This document shows, one piece after another, positions 7,764-18,101 of a stretch of DNA of 64,000 bases. Location of the stretch: NCBI RefSeq assembly GCF_016584115.1, contig NZ_NRSK01000005.1:62001-126000 (forward strand), read 5' to 3'. Within the stretch, counting starts at the first letter, position 1, and each line of letters opens with the position of its first letter. The notes beneath the pieces are model-generated. The model ran no database searches, was not told the origin of the DNA, and was given only the letters and a program-made list of their open reading frames with translations. This DNA is from Ectothiorhodospira mobilis. Its GTDB lineage: Bacteria; Pseudomonadota; Gammaproteobacteria; Ectothiorhodospirales; Ectothiorhodospiraceae. The position numbers were made by a program, and so were the translations under genes.

Positions 7764-9610
7764 CAGGAGGCCTCCTCCAGCAGATAGGCGTCCATCACGC
7801 GACGGGCCACCGGCGCGGCCACGGCCCCGCCGCTGCCACCGTGCTCCACCACCACCGCCACGGCGATGCGCGGATCCTTCGCCGGGGCGAAACCGATGAA
7901 CAGGGCATGGTCCCGCAGATAGAAGGCCAGCTCCTCGGCATCGTACTCCTCACCGTCCGCCAGGCTGAAGACCTGGGAGGTCCCGGTCTTGCCCGCCATG
8001 CGATAGCCCAGGTCGCTGCCGATGGCGCCGTGGGCGGTACCGTTGCGCTGATGCACCACATGTTCCATGGATTCCAGCACCGGCGCCCAGTTCCCGGGAT
8101 CGTTCAGTTCCACTTCGGTCAGGGGCACGGGATGAAGGGGATGCGCGCTACCCCCATCGGGGTCGGCATAACGCCGCAGCAGGCGGGGCTGCACCCGCTC
8201 TCCGCGGGTGGCCAGGGTGGCGGCCACGGAGGCCATCTGCATCGGGGTGGTCAGCATGTACCCCTGACCGATGGCCGTGATGAGGGTCTCGCCGGGATAC
8301 CAGGGCTGATCGTGGGTGGCCTGTTTCCACTCCCGGGAAGGCAGGATCCCCGGCCGCTCCCCGGTGCTGTCGATGCCGGTGCGTTTGCCCAGCCCGAAGC
8401 GGGCCAGGAAACCGGACAGGCGATCGATGCCCAGTTCATGGCCCAGATCATAGAAATAGACGTCCGAGGACTGGGTGATGGCCTTGTCCATATCCACGGC
8501 CCCGTGGTTCTTCCAGTCGCGGTAACGGCGGGAGTGATTGGGCAGGGTGTAGTAGCCGTGGGTGTGCATCACCTCGCCGGCGCGGATGACCTCGTGTTCC
8601 AGCCCCGCCAGGGCAATCACCGGCTTGAGGGTGGACCCCGGGGGATACTGCCCCGACAGGGCCCGGTTGAACAGCGGCTGCCGTCGGTCGGTGCGCAGGG
8701 CGTCGTAGGCGGAGAAGGAGATCCCATGAACGAAGCGGTTCGGATCAAAGCCGGGCAGGCTCACCATGGCCAGCACCTCACCGCTGTGGGGATCCATGGC
8801 CACGACCGCCCCCGCGTGGCCGGAGAGGGCCTCCTGGGCCACCCGCTGCAGGCGCACATCGATGCCAAGCACCAGGTCCCGCCCGGGCCTGGGCGGATGG
8901 CGTTCCAGCACCCGCAGCACCCGGCCCTGGGCATTCACCTCCACCTTCTGATAACCGGGTTCCCCGTGGAGCACCGACTCGTAGTGGCGCTCCACGCCCG
9001 TCTTGCCGATATGGGTGGTGCCGGCATAGCGGTCGGCGTCCACCTCGGCCAGTTCCCGTTCGTTGATGCGCCCCACATAGCCCACCACATGGGCCATGAC
9101 GGCCCCCTGGGGATAATGGCGGGCCACCCGGGCATGCACATCCACTCCCGGGAAGCGATGCCGGTTTACGGCGAAGTCCGCCAGGGCATCCTCATCCAGG
9201 TTGAGCTTGAGGGGCACCGACTGGAAGGCGCGCTTGCGCTCCAGCAGGCTGCGGAAACGCCGGATCTCGACATCGCTCAGGGGGATGATGCGGGAGAGGC
9301 GCTCCAGGGTATCGTCCATGTCGTCCACCTGCTCGGGGATCACCTCCAGCTGGTAGGCAGGACGGTTCTCGGCCAGCAGGCGGCCATGACGGTCATAGAT
9401 CAGCCCCCGGGGCGGCGGCAACACCTCCAGACGCACCCGGTTGTTCTGCGACAGGGTGGCGAAATGGCTGTGCCCCACCACCTGCAAAAGCCCCATGCGC
9501 ACCGCCAGCACGCCAAAGAGCAGCACCACCCCGATCGCCACGATCACCACCCGGGTCAGGAAGAGACGCTGTTCTTGATGGTGATTCTTGAGGGGCTGGC
9601 GCAGGGACAT
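7763..9610 (-). CDS. mrdA: Penicillin-binding protein 2 (elongasome transpeptidase)
   Basis: Class B PBP, the DD-transpeptidase of the elongation complex, partner of RodA. The 615-residue protein has one N-terminal transmembrane segment (about 19-43), a pedestal domain beginning NNRVRLEVLPPPRGLIYDR, and a transpeptidase domain with PPGSTLK (nucleophile S326), SSD (381-383) and KTGTS near residue 540. All three active-site motifs are intact. It is the first gene of a minus-strand run mrdA-rodA-mltB-rlpA-dacA-dat-ybeD-lipB. No clear promoter was found in the 65 bases between it and ppa, so it may be read from the ppa promoter. Confidence 0.97.
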   Translation of the reverse strand: MSLRQPLKNHHQEQRLFLTRVVIVAIGVVLLFGVLAVRMGLLQVVGHSHFATLSQNNRVRLEVLPPPRGLIYDRHGRLLAENRPAYQLEVIPEQVDDMDDTLERLSRIIPLSDVEIRRFRSLLERKRAFQSVPLKLNLDEDALADFAVNRHRFPGVDVHARVARHYPQGAVMAHVVGYVGRINERELAEVDADRYAGTTHIGKTGVERHYESVLHGEPGYQKVEVNAQGRVLRVLERHPPRPGRDLVLGIDVRLQRVAQEALSGHAGAVVAMDPHSGEVLAMVSLPGFDPNRFVHGISFSAYDALRTDRRQPLFNRALSGQYPPGSTLKPVIALAGLEHEVIRAGEVMHTHGYYTLPNHSRRYRDWKNHGAVDMDKAITQSSDVYFYDLGHELGIDRLSGFLARFGLGKRTGIDSTGERPGILPSREWKQATHDQPWYPGETLITAIGQGYMLTTPMQMASVAATLATRGERVQPRLLRRYADPDGGSAHPLHPVPLTEVELNDPGNWAPVLESMEHVVHQRNGTAHGAIGSDLGYRMAGKTGTSQVFSLADGEEYDAEELAFYLRDHALFIGFAPAKDPRIAVAVVVEHGGSGGAVAAPVARRVMDAYLLEEAS

Positions 9611-9675
9611 GGGGATTCGGATTCAGCAAAGGGGACGCCGCGAGACCGTCCGGCCCCACGGCGGCTGCTCCGGCT

Positions 9676-10209
9676 TCAGCCCTTTTCCTGGAACCTGCGG
9701 ATGGAAGACTCGATCTCGGCACGGGCGGCATCGGCGCCGTCCCATCCCTGCACCTTGACCCATTTGTTGGGCTCGAGTTCCTTGTAGTGCTCAAAGAAAT
9801 GACGGATCTGCTCCAGCAGCAGCGGGGAGACATCATCCGGACCCTGGATGCCGTCGTACTCGGGGGAGAGCTTGGACACCGGCACGGCCAGCAGCTTGGC
9901 GTCCTCGCCCGCCTCGTCGGTCATGTGGAGCATGCCTACGGGACGGCAGCGGATGACGCTGCCGCTGAGCAGCGGGTGTGGGCTCATCACCAGCACGTCC
10001 ACCGGATCGCCGTCATCGGACAGGGTATGGGGTACGAAGCCGTAGTTGCAGGGATAGAACATGGGCGTGGCCATGAACCGGTCCACCAGCAGCGCCCCGC
10101 TGTCCTTGTCCACCTCGTACTTCACGGGCGAAGCCTGGGCCGGGATCTCGATGATCACGTTGATGTCGTTGGGCACATCCTTTCCGGCGGGAATCTTGTC
10201 TATATTCAT
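9676..10209 (-). CDS. ppa: Inorganic pyrophosphatase (family I)
   Basis: Soluble Mg-dependent enzyme that hydrolyses pyrophosphate released by biosynthetic reactions. The 177-residue length is standard for the hexameric bacterial type. Signature motifs are [20 protein letters not shown] and DGDPVDVLV (the metal-binding Asp cluster). It is divergent from adk and lies upstream of mrdA. A TATAAT box sits about 40 bases upstream of its start. Confidence 0.98.
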   Translation of the reverse strand: MNIDKIPAGKDVPNDINVIIEIPAQASPVKYEVDKDSGALLVDRFMATPMFYPCNYGFVPHTLSDDGDPVDVLVMSPHPLLSGSVIRCRPVGMLHMTDEAGEDAKLLAVPVSKLSPEYDGIQGPDDVSPLLLEQIRHFFEHYKELEPNKWVKVQGWDGADAARAEIESSIRRFQEKG

Positions 10210-10248
10210 GGGGCAACGGCTCCGTAAGTGGATGAATCGGAAGGCGGC

Positions 10249-10277
10249 ATTATACCGACGTGAGACGGCGCGAAAAG
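10249..10277 (-). promoter_or_regulatory. Probable sigma-70 promoter of ppa
   Basis: On the minus strand a perfect TATAAT box (10249-10254) lies 40 bases upstream of the ppa ATG. The -35 region is poor (CTTTTC or TTTTCG, depending on a spacer of 17 or 16). The call rests mainly on the -10 box and position. Confidence 0.55.
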
Positions 10278-10298
10278 GCCGGGAGCGGGCAGCGGCGC

Positions 10299-10328
10299 TT
10301 GCGTGCGCCGCCGCTGAGCGGGTATAAG
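10299..10328 (+). promoter_or_regulatory. Probable sigma-70 promoter of adk
   Basis: TTGCGT (10299-10304), an 18-base spacer and TATAAG (10323-10328). Transcription would start near 10335, about 50 bases before the adk ATG, which has an AAGGGGA ribosome-binding site. Confidence 0.5.
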
Positions 10329-10386
10329 TCTCCGCCTATTGCCTTCAAGCCCTCAAATTCAAAGCCAAATCCAAGGGGAACCTACC

Positions 10387-11046
10387 ATGCGCATCGTGCT
10401 TCTGGGCGCACCGGGGTCCGGCAAGGGCACCCAGTCCAAGCTGATCATGGAGCGATACAAGATCCCGCAGATCTCCACCGGCGACCTCCTGCGCGCCGCC
10501 GTCGCCGCCGAGACCCCCCTGGGGCAGCAGGCCAAGGCCGCCATGGATGCGGGACAGCTGGTACCCGACGACATCGTCCTGGGCATGATCCGCGAGCGCC
10601 TGGCCATGCCGGACACGGAGCGCGGCTACATCCTGGATGGATTCCCCCGCAACCTCAACCAGGCCCGGAGCCTGGACGACATGCTGGCGGACCTGAACCA
10701 GCCGCTGGATGTGGCCCTGCTCATCGACGTGGACTTCGAGGTCCTCATGCAGCGCCTCACCGGCCGGCTCACCTGTGCCTCCTGCGGCGCCGTCTTCAAT
10801 AAGTTCACCCACCCCCCGCGCCAGGAGAACGTCTGCGACCTCTGCGGCGGCGAGCTCCAACACCGTGCCGACGACAACGAAGAGACCATCGGCAACCGCC
10901 TCAAGGTCTACGAGACCCAGACCCAGCCCCTGGTGGAATACTACCAGGACAAGGGGCTGCTCAAGAGCGTCAAGGGCGAGGGCGAAATCGAAGACATCTT
11001 CAACGCCGTCTCCCGCATCCTGCAGGAGAGCGGCGGCGAGGCCTGA
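10387..11046 (+). CDS. adk: Adenylate kinase, zinc-finger LID type
   Basis: Converts AMP plus ATP to two ADP. The 219-residue protein has the P-loop GAPGSGKGT (7-15), AMP-site motifs (STGDLLRAAV, DGFPRN) and a long LID domain. The LID has four cysteines, C130-x2-C133 and C150-x2-C153, a structural Zn-binding set found in many bacterial adenylate kinases but absent from E. coli Adk. ATG 10387 was chosen over an in-frame upstream ATG because MRIVLLGAPG is the family start and AAGGGGA lies 9 bases before it. Confidence 0.97.
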   Translation: MRIVLLGAPGSGKGTQSKLIMERYKIPQISTGDLLRAAVAAETPLGQQAKAAMDAGQLVPDDIVLGMIRERLAMPDTERGYILDGFPRNLNQARSLDDMLADLNQPLDVALLIDVDFEVLMQRLTGRLTCASCGAVFNKFTHPPRQENVCDLCGGELQHRADDNEETIGNRLKVYETQTQPLVEYYQDKGLLKSVKGEGEIEDIFNAVSRILQESGGEA

Positions 11047-11062
11047 GACACCGCCCCACCCC

Positions 11063-11087
11063 GCGGGGGGTTCCACGAACCCCCCGC
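11063..11087 (+). terminator. Stem-loop downstream of adk
   Basis: Perfect 11-bp inverted repeat (GCGGGGGGTTC / GAACCCCCCGC) with a 3-base loop, 16 bases after the adk stop. No U-tract follows, so it is either a GC-rich terminator or an mRNA-stabilising hairpin before lptD. Confidence 0.5.
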
Positions 11088-11147
11088 CTCCCTGCACCCT
11101 GCCGCGCAAGGCGGCCTCCAGCCAACGCGGATCCCGGACTGGCCACG

Positions 11148-13328
11148 GTGTACCGACACTTGCTGCTCCTGCCCTGTCTGACGGGGCTCGCCCTCCCGGC
11201 GGCCGCAGACCCCTGGGCCCTGTGCGAACCGCCACCCCCCCTTCCGCAATCGCGCCCCCCCGAAGGGGCCGAAGAACGCGTCCGCTTCCTCGCCGATCAG
11301 GCCCGATCGGACCAGCAGGGGCGCACGCATCTCGAAGGTGAGGTGGAGATCCACCAGGGGCGACGCAGCCTGTGGGCGGACCAGGTGACCTATGATCGCA
11401 GCAGTGGCATCGCCACCGCCCGGGGCGGGGTGCGATTCAGCGACGCCGACGGTTTCCTGCTGGAGAGTCCCGGGGGCCACCTGAACCTGGAGGACCAAAG
11501 CGGGCGTTTCGAGCAGGGGCGCTATCGCTACCTGCCCCGTCATGCCCGGGGCACGGCCCGGGTGATCTCCCCCCGGGGGGACCACCGCTTCCACCTGGAG
11601 GGGGCCACCTTCACCACCTGCGACCCCGGGCGACAGGACTGGCTGCTGAGCGCCGGCGAGGTGGACCTGGACCGGAAAAGCGGACGCGGCACCGCCCGCA
11701 ACGTACTCCTGCGCTTTCACCACGTCCCCCTGCTCTACACCCCCTGGATCGACTTCCCCATCGATGACCGGCGCCAGTCCGGCCTGCTCCTGCCCAGCTT
11801 CGGCAACGCCAACAATACCGGCCTGGATCTGGTGATCCCCTACTATCTCAACCTGGCCCCCAACCGGGACGCCACCATCGCCCCCCGCTTTATCGGCCGC
11901 CGCGGCACCATGCTCAAGACGGAATTCCGCTATCTGGAGCCCGACGGGTCCGGCGGGATGCAGGTGGACTACCTCCCGCAGGACCGTCTCGAAGGGGACG
12001 ACCGCAGTCGCGTCTCCTGGGAGCACGACTGGGCCCTCACACCCCGGCTGCGCTTCCACACCGAGGGGGCCGATGTCTCCGACCCCAGCTACTTCGACGA
12101 CCTGGGCAGCTCCCTGAACGACACCAGCAACACCCATCTGCAGCGGCGGGCGGATCTGCGCTACCGCGGGGGGAACTGGAATCTGACCGCCCGGGTGGAG
12201 GACTTCCAGTCCCTGGATGAGTACCTGACCCCGAACAGAAAACCCTACCAGCGCCTGCCGCAGCTGCTCTATCGGGGGAACTGGTCCGACCTGCCCGGCC
12301 AGGCCCGCCTGGACCTGCAGGCCGAGTGGGTGGCCTTCGAACGGGACGACAGCGTCACCGCGCGGCGCACCGATCTGGAGCCCACCCTGAGCCTGCCCCT
12401 GCGCGGCCCCGCGTGGTTCCTCACACCGAAGCTGTCCTACCGCTTCACCCACTATACCCTGGAGGACGCCCCCGCAGAGACCGGCGACCACCTGCAGCGG
12501 GAGCTGCCGACCTTCAGCCTGGACGGGGGGCTCTTCTTCGAACGCAGCCTGGGCGGGGAACACCTGCAGCTCCTGGAGCCGCGCATCTTCTACACCTACA
12601 CCCCCTACCGGGATCAGGACGCGATTCCCCGCTTCGACACCTCGGCCTACGACTTCGGTTTCGACCAACTCTTTCGCAGCGCCCGCTTCAGCGGTCCCGA
12701 CCGGGTGGCCGACGGCCATCGCCTCACCACGGCCATCACCACCCGCATCATCGACCCGGCCACCGCTGAGGAACTCTTGCGTGCCAGCCTGGGGCAGATC
12801 CACTATCTGGCGGACCAGCGGGTGCGCCTGACCCCGGGGCTGGCGCCCATCGACCGCGCCCGTTCCTCCCTGGTGGGGGAGTTCGCCTGGCGTCCCGCCC
12901 CAGGCTGGCGCCTGGATGGCACCGCGCAATGGGATCCGCAGCGGGAACGAACCGAGCGCGGCAACGTCCAGATACGGTACCGCAACGAGGGCCGCATCCT
13001 GAATCTGAGCCACCGCTATCGCGAAGACATCCTGCGCCAGGGGGACCTCTCCTTCGCCTGGCCCCTGTCGGAGCGCTGGAGCGCCGTGGGACGCTGGGCC
13101 TACAGCCTGCGGGACGAACGGGAACTGGAAGAATTGGCGGGCCTGGAATACCAGTCCTGCTGCTGGGGGGCACGCATCGTCTCCCGCCGCTACCTCGCCG
13201 ACGGCGTGGAGAACAAATACAGCAACGGCATCTATTTCCAGCTCATCCTCAAGGGTCTGACCAGCCTCGGGTCCGGTGTGGATGAACTGCTGAGTGAAGG
13301 GATCCTGGGTTATGAAAACAGCGACTAG
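11148..13328 (+). CDS. lptD: LPS-assembly outer-membrane protein LptD
   Basis: Beta-barrel translocon that inserts lipopolysaccharide into the outer leaflet with LptE. The 726-residue precursor begins at GTG 11148 with a signal peptide (LLLLPCLTGLALPAAA). It has an N-terminal OstA/LptA-like domain (about 45-160) and a large barrel domain. The four family cysteines that form the long-range disulfides are all present: C26, C158 and the pair C671-C672 in YQSCCWG. It is followed by surA with a 17-base overlap; SurA helps fold LptD, so the pairing is functional. Confidence 0.97.
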   Translation: MYRHLLLLPCLTGLALPAAADPWALCEPPPPLPQSRPPEGAEERVRFLADQARSDQQGRTHLEGEVEIHQGRRSLWADQVTYDRSSGIATARGGVRFSDADGFLLESPGGHLNLEDQSGRFEQGRYRYLPRHARGTARVISPRGDHRFHLEGATFTTCDPGRQDWLLSAGEVDLDRKSGRGTARNVLLRFHHVPLLYTPWIDFPIDDRRQSGLLLPSFGNANNTGLDLVIPYYLNLAPNRDATIAPRFIGRRGTMLKTEFRYLEPDGSGGMQVDYLPQDRLEGDDRSRVSWEHDWALTPRLRFHTEGADVSDPSYFDDLGSSLNDTSNTHLQRRADLRYRGGNWNLTARVEDFQSLDEYLTPNRKPYQRLPQLLYRGNWSDLPGQARLDLQAEWVAFERDDSVTARRTDLEPTLSLPLRGPAWFLTPKLSYRFTHYTLEDAPAETGDHLQRELPTFSLDGGLFFERSLGGEHLQLLEPRIFYTYTPYRDQDAIPRFDTSAYDFGFDQLFRSARFSGPDRVADGHRLTTAITTRIIDPATAEELLRASLGQIHYLADQRVRLTPGLAPIDRARSSLVGEFAWRPAPGWRLDGTAQWDPQRERTERGNVQIRYRNEGRILNLSHRYREDILRQGDLSFAWPLSERWSAVGRWAYSLRDERELEELAGLEYQSCCWGARIVSRRYLADGVENKYSNGIYFQLILKGLTSLGSGVDELLSEGILGYENSD

Positions 13329-14637
13329 TCTGCTCCTCCTGTGCCTGATCTGGGGCACCGTGGCGGCCGCCACCGATACACCGCGCCCCCTGGACCGCAT
13401 CGTGGCGGTGGCGGAGGAGGAGGTCATCACCCAGCGCCAGCTCCTGGCCCGGGTGCATACCGTGCAACGGCAACTGGAGGCCCGGGAAGAACAGGCACCC
13501 CCCCGGGAGGCCCTCATGCGTCCTGTGCTGGAACGTCTGGTGATGGAACGCCTGCAGCTGCAGGAGGCCGAACGCATGGGCATCCGCGTGGACGACATCC
13601 GCCTCAACAACGCCATGGAGGACATCGCCCGGGAAAACGGCCTGAGCCTGGCGGCCTTCCGCGAGCGCCTGGTGGCGGACGGCATCGACTTCGCCGATTT
13701 CCGCGAACAGATCCGCAACGAGATGACCCTGTCCCTGCTCCACCAGCGCCGGGTGGACAGCCGCATCCACGTGAGTGAACAGGAGATCGACCAGTTCCTG
13801 GCCAGCGAGAGCGGACGCATCGACGCCGGGGTGGAGTACCACCTGCGCCACCTGCTCGTCTCCACCCCCGAGGACGCCGGCCCCGAGGAGATCGAACAGG
13901 CCCGGCGCCGCGCCGAGGCCCTGCGCGAAGAAGCCGCCTCCGGGGCCGACTTCACGCGCCTGGCGTTGCAATCCTCCGAGGGACGCTTCGCCCTGGAAGG
14001 GGGCGACCTGGGCTGGCGCGCCGCGGGGGAGGTGCCCACCCTGTTCGCCCGCCATGTGGTGGCGATGCGCGAGGGCGAGGTAAGCCCCGTGATCCGCTCC
14101 GCCTCCGGCTTCCATATCGTCCAGCTGGTGGACCGGCGCGGCGGCGAGGACACCCAGGTGCGCCAGACCCATGTCCGCCACATCCTCATCACCCCCAATG
14201 AGATCGTCACCGACGAGGAGGCCCGTCAGCGCCTGATCTCCCTGCGGGAACGCCTGGACAACGGCGCGGACTTCGCCGAACTGGCCCGGGCCCACTCCGA
14301 CGACCGGGGCAGCGCCCTGGAGGGGGGCGATCTGGGATGGGTCAATCCCGGAGAGATGGTCCCCCGCTTCGAGGAGGTGATGAACGAGACCCCGCCCGGC
14401 CAGGTGAGCCGGCCCTTCTCCACCCGTTTCGGCTGGCATATCCTCAAGGTGCACGAACGGCGCAACCACGACAGTTCCCGGGAGCGCATGCGCGCCCAGG
14501 CAAGGCGCATGATCCACAAGCGCAAGCGGGAGGAACAGCTGGAGTTGTGGCTGCGGCGCCTGCGGGATGAGTCCCATGTGGAATACCGCCTCGGCCCGGA
14601 AGGCGGGCAGGCCCGCACCACCGGGGAAGGGGCCTGA
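13312..14637 (+). CDS. surA: Periplasmic chaperone and peptidyl-prolyl isomerase SurA
   Basis: Periplasmic chaperone for outer-membrane proteins. The 441-residue precursor has a signal peptide ([16 protein letters not shown]), a SurA N-terminal helical domain and two parvulin domains. The first runs about 175-275 ([13 protein letters not shown], ending SGFHIVQL), the second about 285-390 ([13 protein letters not shown], ending RFGWHILKV). ATG 13312 gives a clean signal peptide; an in-frame GTG at 13294 would only add six residues before it. The start lies inside the end of lptD. Confidence 0.96.
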   Translation: MKTATSLLLLCLIWGTVAAATDTPRPLDRIVAVAEEEVITQRQLLARVHTVQRQLEAREEQAPPREALMRPVLERLVMERLQLQEAERMGIRVDDIRLNNAMEDIARENGLSLAAFRERLVADGIDFADFREQIRNEMTLSLLHQRRVDSRIHVSEQEIDQFLASESGRIDAGVEYHLRHLLVSTPEDAGPEEIEQARRRAEALREEAASGADFTRLALQSSEGRFALEGGDLGWRAAGEVPTLFARHVVAMREGEVSPVIRSASGFHIVQLVDRRGGEDTQVRQTHVRHILITPNEIVTDEEARQRLISLRERLDNGADFAELARAHSDDRGSALEGGDLGWVNPGEMVPRFEEVMNETPPGQVSRPFSTRFGWHILKVHERRNHDSSRERMRAQARRMIHKRKREEQLELWLRRLRDESHVEYRLGPEGGQARTTGEGA

Positions 14638-14642
14638 GGACC

Positions 14643-15674
14643 ATGACCTGGACCCCGCGCATCGCCCTCACCCCGGGGGAACCGGCGGGCATCGGCCCGG
14701 ATCTGGTGGTGCGTCTTGCCGCCGAACCCTGCGCCGCGCAGCGGGTGGTGGTGGGCGATCCCCAGGTACTCAGGGACCGGGCCCGGCAACTGGGCCTGCC
14801 CCTGCACCTGACGCCCCTGGACCCCACCACCGCGCCCCGCCCGGACCCGGCCGGGACGCTGCACGTCTGGCCCGGCTGCACGGCCCCGCACCCGGTCACC
14901 GCCGGTCGCCCGGACCCGGGCAACGCCGGCCATGTCCTGCAGACCCTGACCCAGGCAGCAGACGGCTGCCTGGACGGGACCTTCCAGGCCCTGGTCACCG
15001 GCCCGGTGCACAAGGGGGTCATCAACGAGGCGGGTATCCCCTTCACCGGGCACACGGAATTCCTGGCCCAGCGCTGCCAGGCCCCCCTGCCGGTGATGAT
15101 GCTGGTGGCTGGCGGGCTGCGTGTGGCCCTGGTGACCACCCATCTGCCCCTGGCCCGGGTGGCGGAGCAGATCACGCCCGAACGCCTGGAGACGGTGCTG
15201 CGCATCCTGGACCGGGACCTGCGCACCCACTTTGGCCTGGCCCACCCCCGCATCCTGGTGTGCGGCCTCAACCCCCATGCCGGCGAGGGCGGGCATCTGG
15301 GGGACGAGGAGATCCGGGTCATCGACCCCGTGCTGCAACGGCTGCGGGCCGAGGGGATGTCCCTCATCGGTCCTGTGCCCGCGGACACCGCGTTCACCCC
15401 CCGCGCCCTGGAAGGGGGCGACGCGGTCCTGGCCATGTACCACGACCAGGGCCTGCCGGTGCTCAAGCATGCCGGCTTCGGCCGCGCCGTCAACATTACC
15501 CTGGGGCTGCCCATCCTGCGCACCTCCGTGGACCACGGCACCGCCCTGGACCTGGCGGGCAGCGGGCGGGCCGACCCGAGCAGCCTGCGCGAGGCCCTGG
15601 ACCTGGCCGTACGCCTGACCATGGCCCCCGGAGATGACAACCAAGATCCCCATAGCGATGGAGGCTCTCCATGA
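14643..15674 (+). CDS. pdxA: 4-hydroxythreonine-4-phosphate dehydrogenase PdxA
   Basis: NAD-dependent oxidation and decarboxylation step of the DXP-dependent vitamin B6 pathway. The 343-residue protein shows [14 protein letters not shown] at the start, the substrate motif GHTEFLA, the metal-binding His of [15 protein letters not shown] and [11 protein letters not shown], all PdxA hallmarks. It lies 5 bases after surA, as in other gammaproteobacteria, and overlaps the next lipoprotein gene by 4 bases. dxs, which makes the other PLP precursor, is elsewhere in this window. Confidence 0.97.
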   Translation: MTWTPRIALTPGEPAGIGPDLVVRLAAEPCAAQRVVVGDPQVLRDRARQLGLPLHLTPLDPTTAPRPDPAGTLHVWPGCTAPHPVTAGRPDPGNAGHVLQTLTQAADGCLDGTFQALVTGPVHKGVINEAGIPFTGHTEFLAQRCQAPLPVMMLVAGGLRVALVTTHLPLARVAEQITPERLETVLRILDRDLRTHFGLAHPRILVCGLNPHAGEGGHLGDEEIRVIDPVLQRLRAEGMSLIGPVPADTAFTPRALEGGDAVLAMYHDQGLPVLKHAGFGRAVNITLGLPILRTSVDHGTALDLAGSGRADPSSLREALDLAVRLTMAPGDDNQDPHSDGGSP

Positions 15675-15991
15675 TCCCCCGGCATCCTCTCCCTGCCGTC
15701 CTGCTCATGCTCTTCATGGCCGGCTGCACCTTCGTGCCCCTGACCCCCGAAGGGGAGGCCGTGCGCGTGGTCCCCGCCGACGCCGTCACGGACTGCGAGC
15801 ATCTGGGCAGCACCACCGCCACCCAGGCGGACCGGATCGGCCCCTTCCGGCGTCCCCCGGAATCCCTCGAAGAGGAGCTGGAACACGCCGCCCGCAATGC
15901 CGCCGCGGAGATGGGCGGGAACACCATCACCCCCCGGGGCCCGGTACGCGAAGGACACCGCACCTACGACGTCCACCGCTGCCGCCCCTGA
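15671..15991 (+). CDS. DUF4156-like small lipoprotein
   Basis: A 106-residue predicted lipoprotein with signal sequence and lipobox (FMAGC, lipid Cys 19). The mature part has [10 protein letters not shown] and [14 protein letters not shown], the pattern of the DUF4156 family of short outer-membrane lipoproteins with two further cysteines (here C42 and C104), which may form a disulfide. No function is known. It is wedged between pdxA and rsmA, where E. coli has no gene, with a 4-base overlap on pdxA and 10 bases before rsmA. Confidence 0.83.
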   Translation: MIPRHPLPAVLLMLFMAGCTFVPLTPEGEAVRVVPADAVTDCEHLGSTTATQADRIGPFRRPPESLEEELEHAARNAAAEMGGNTITPRGPVREGHRTYDVHRCRP

Positions 15992-16001
15992 GGGCCCCCA
16001 C

Positions 16002-16787
16002 TTGGAACACCTCCCACGCAAGCGTTTTGGACAGCATTTCCTCCATGACCCCGGCGTCCTTCAGCGCCTGGTGGAGGCCATCGCCCCACGGCCCGAAGGC
16101 CCCCCCATGGTGGAGATCGGCCCCGGCCTGGGCGCCCTCACCCTGCCCCTGCTGCAGCGCCTGGGCCGCCTGGACGTGGTGGAACTGGATCGGGACGTGA
16201 TCCCCCGACTGGAGGCCCGCTGCCGGGGGCTGGGCGAACTGCACATCCACGCCCTGGACGCCCTGGAGCTGGACCTGGCCAGCCTGGGCCACCCCGGCCC
16301 CCTGCGGGTGGTGGGCAACCTGCCCTACAACATCTCCACCCCCCTGATCTTCCATTTGCTGGAACAGGCGGGGCACATCCGGGATATGCACTTCCTGCTG
16401 CAGAAGGAGGTGGTGGAGCGCCTCACCGCCCGCCCCGGCACCGGCGCCTACGGCCGTCTGGGGATCATGGTGCAGTACCGCTGCCGGGCCGAGGCCCTGT
16501 TCCCCGTGGGCCCCGGGGCCTTCCGCCCCCCGCCCAGGGTGGACTCCGCCGTGGTGCGCCTGACCCCTTACGACACGCCCCCCCATCCGGCCCGGGACGA
16601 GGCCCTGCTGGCCCGTCTGGTGCACCAGGCCTTCACCCGGCGGCGCAAGACCCTGCGCAACGCCCTCAAGGGCCTGGCCACCGCCGAGCAACTGGAGGCG
16701 GCCGGCATCGACCCGGTACGGCGTCCCGAGACGGTGTCCGTGGAGGCGTTCGTCACCCTGGCCAACCGCCTGACGGCCGCCTGCTGA
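16002..16787 (+). CDS. rsmA: 16S rRNA (adenine1518/1519-N6) dimethyltransferase RsmA (KsgA)
   Basis: Dimethylates two adjacent adenines in the 3' hairpin of 16S rRNA late in 30S assembly. The 261-residue protein has [11 protein letters not shown] at the N-terminus, SAM motif [11 protein letters not shown] and the catalytic motif NLPYNIST. Start is TTG 16002, chosen because it gives the family N-terminus and lies close behind a GAGGG site overlapping the stop of the lipoprotein gene. The frame is open further upstream but that part is out of frame with the lipoprotein gene and unlike the family. Confidence 0.96.
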   Translation: MEHLPRKRFGQHFLHDPGVLQRLVEAIAPRPEGPPMVEIGPGLGALTLPLLQRLGRLDVVELDRDVIPRLEARCRGLGELHIHALDALELDLASLGHPGPLRVVGNLPYNISTPLIFHLLEQAGHIRDMHFLLQKEVVERLTARPGTGAYGRLGIMVQYRCRAEALFPVGPGAFRPPPRVDSAVVRLTPYDTPPHPARDEALLARLVHQAFTRRRKTLRNALKGLATAEQLEAAGIDPVRRPETVSVEAFVTLANRLTAAC

Positions 16788-16865
16788 AGCGGCCGGGGGT
16801 CGAACCCCGCCCTGCCGGCGCGATATACTGATTCTTTTTTCCGCCCTCGGCGAGGAATCGAACAC

Positions 16866-17990
16866 ATGGCCGCACACAACCCACTGCTTCGCCTGCGCGA
16901 ACTGGGCCAAAGCGTCTGGTACGACTACATCCGCAGGGACCTGATGGAATCGGGGGAACTGGACCGCCTCATCCGCGAGGATAGTCTGGGGGGCCTCACC
17001 TCCAATCCGGCCATCTTCGACAAGGCCATCACCGGCAGCGATCTCTATGACGACCGCATCCGAAAGGCCCTGGCCGAGGTCCCGGAGCGTTCCACCCAGG
17101 ACCTCTTCTACCGCCTGGCCGTGGAGGACCTGCGCGCGGCCGCCGATGCCTTCGCCGACACCCACCGGCACACCGGAGGCCGGGACGGGTTTGTCAGCCT
17201 GGAGGTCTCCCCGGAGCTGGCCTTCGACACCGACGGCACGGTGGCGGAGGCCCTGGAACTGGCGGCACGGGTGGACCGGCCCAACCTGATGATCAAGGTC
17301 CCCGGCACCCTGCCGGGACTGCGGGCGGTGGAGACCCTCACCGCCCGGGGGGTGAACGTCAACGTCACCCTGCTCTTCTCCGTGGCCCGCTACGAGGCCG
17401 TGCTGGAGGCCTACCTCAAGGGCCTGGAGACCCGCCTCCAGCAGGGGCAGCCCGTGGACCACATCGCCTCCGTGGCCAGCTTCTTCGTCAGCCGCGTGGA
17501 CACCGCCCTGGACCGGATGCTGGACGAACGCATCCGCGAAGGCCGGCCGGTGGAACACATGCGCGGCCGCCTGGCCATCGCCAACGCCCGTCTGGCCTAT
17601 GCCCATTTCACCGATGTGGTCCGGGGTACGCGCTGGCAGCACCTGGCCGCCGCCGGGGCCCGGCCCCAGCGCCTGCTCTGGGCCAGCACCGGCACCAAGG
17701 ACCCGGCCTACAGCGACGTCCTCTACGTGGAATCCCTCATCGGCGCGGACACGGTGAACACCCTGCCCCCCGCCACCTACGCCGCCTTCAAGGACCACGG
17801 CCACGCCGAGGCCACCCTGGAACAGGACCTGGAACAGGCCCGTGCCCTGATCCAGGGCCTGCCGGATCTGGGCATCGACCTGGAGAGTGTCACCGACCGG
17901 CTGGAGAGCGAGGGCATCGAGGCCTTCTCCGACGCCTTCCGCCACCTCTTGGAGGGCCTGGAGGCCAAGCGCGCCCGCCTCGCCCCCTGA
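16866..17990 (+). CDS. tal: Transaldolase (long, about 370-residue type)
   Basis: Pentose-phosphate pathway enzyme that transfers a dihydroxyacetone unit from sedoheptulose 7-phosphate to glyceraldehyde 3-phosphate. The 374-residue protein starts [20 protein letters not shown] and has [12 protein letters not shown], then the Schiff-base lysine in NLMIKVPGT (K144). [15 protein letters not shown] lies near the C-terminus. The length and the QSVWYDYI motif mark the longer transaldolase subfamily of actinobacteria, cyanobacteria and some autotrophic proteobacteria, not TalB. glk follows, giving a small sugar-phosphate cluster. Confidence 0.95.
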   Translation: MAAHNPLLRLRELGQSVWYDYIRRDLMESGELDRLIREDSLGGLTSNPAIFDKAITGSDLYDDRIRKALAEVPERSTQDLFYRLAVEDLRAAADAFADTHRHTGGRDGFVSLEVSPELAFDTDGTVAEALELAARVDRPNLMIKVPGTLPGLRAVETLTARGVNVNVTLLFSVARYEAVLEAYLKGLETRLQQGQPVDHIASVASFFVSRVDTALDRMLDERIREGRPVEHMRGRLAIANARLAYAHFTDVVRGTRWQHLAAAGARPQRLLWASTGTKDPAYSDVLYVESLIGADTVNTLPPATYAAFKDHGHAEATLEQDLEQARALIQGLPDLGIDLESVTDRLESEGIEAFSDAFRHLLEGLEAKRARLAP

Positions 17991-17993
17991 CCC

Positions 17994-18028
17994 GCCTGCC
18001 AAGCGCCCCACCGGGGCGCTTGGCAGGC
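17994..18028 (+). terminator. Long perfect stem-loop between tal and glk
   Basis: A 16-bp perfect inverted repeat (GCCTGCCAAGCGCCCC and its complement) around a 3-base loop, starting 4 bases after the tal stop. It lacks a T-tract. It likely ends or stabilises the tal mRNA. Confidence 0.6.
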
Positions 18029-18101
18029 TCCGGGGATATGCGACAATAACCCCAGGCGCGCATCAGGGCGGCCCCTTCAATCGATCCGGGGAGGACACCT
18101 C

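Noticed and set aside
10941-14210. Very long open frame (over 1,000 codons) antisense to lptD and surA
   Set aside because: Low-complexity, Arg/Ser/Gly-rich translation without domains, fully opposite two well-recognised genes. Such frames arise from GC-rich third positions.
16794-16809. tRNA T-arm look-alike (CGGGG, loop with TCGAA, CCCCG) after rsmA
   Set aside because: The loop has 6 instead of 7 bases and the upstream sequence is the rsmA coding end with no cloverleaf or anticodon arm.
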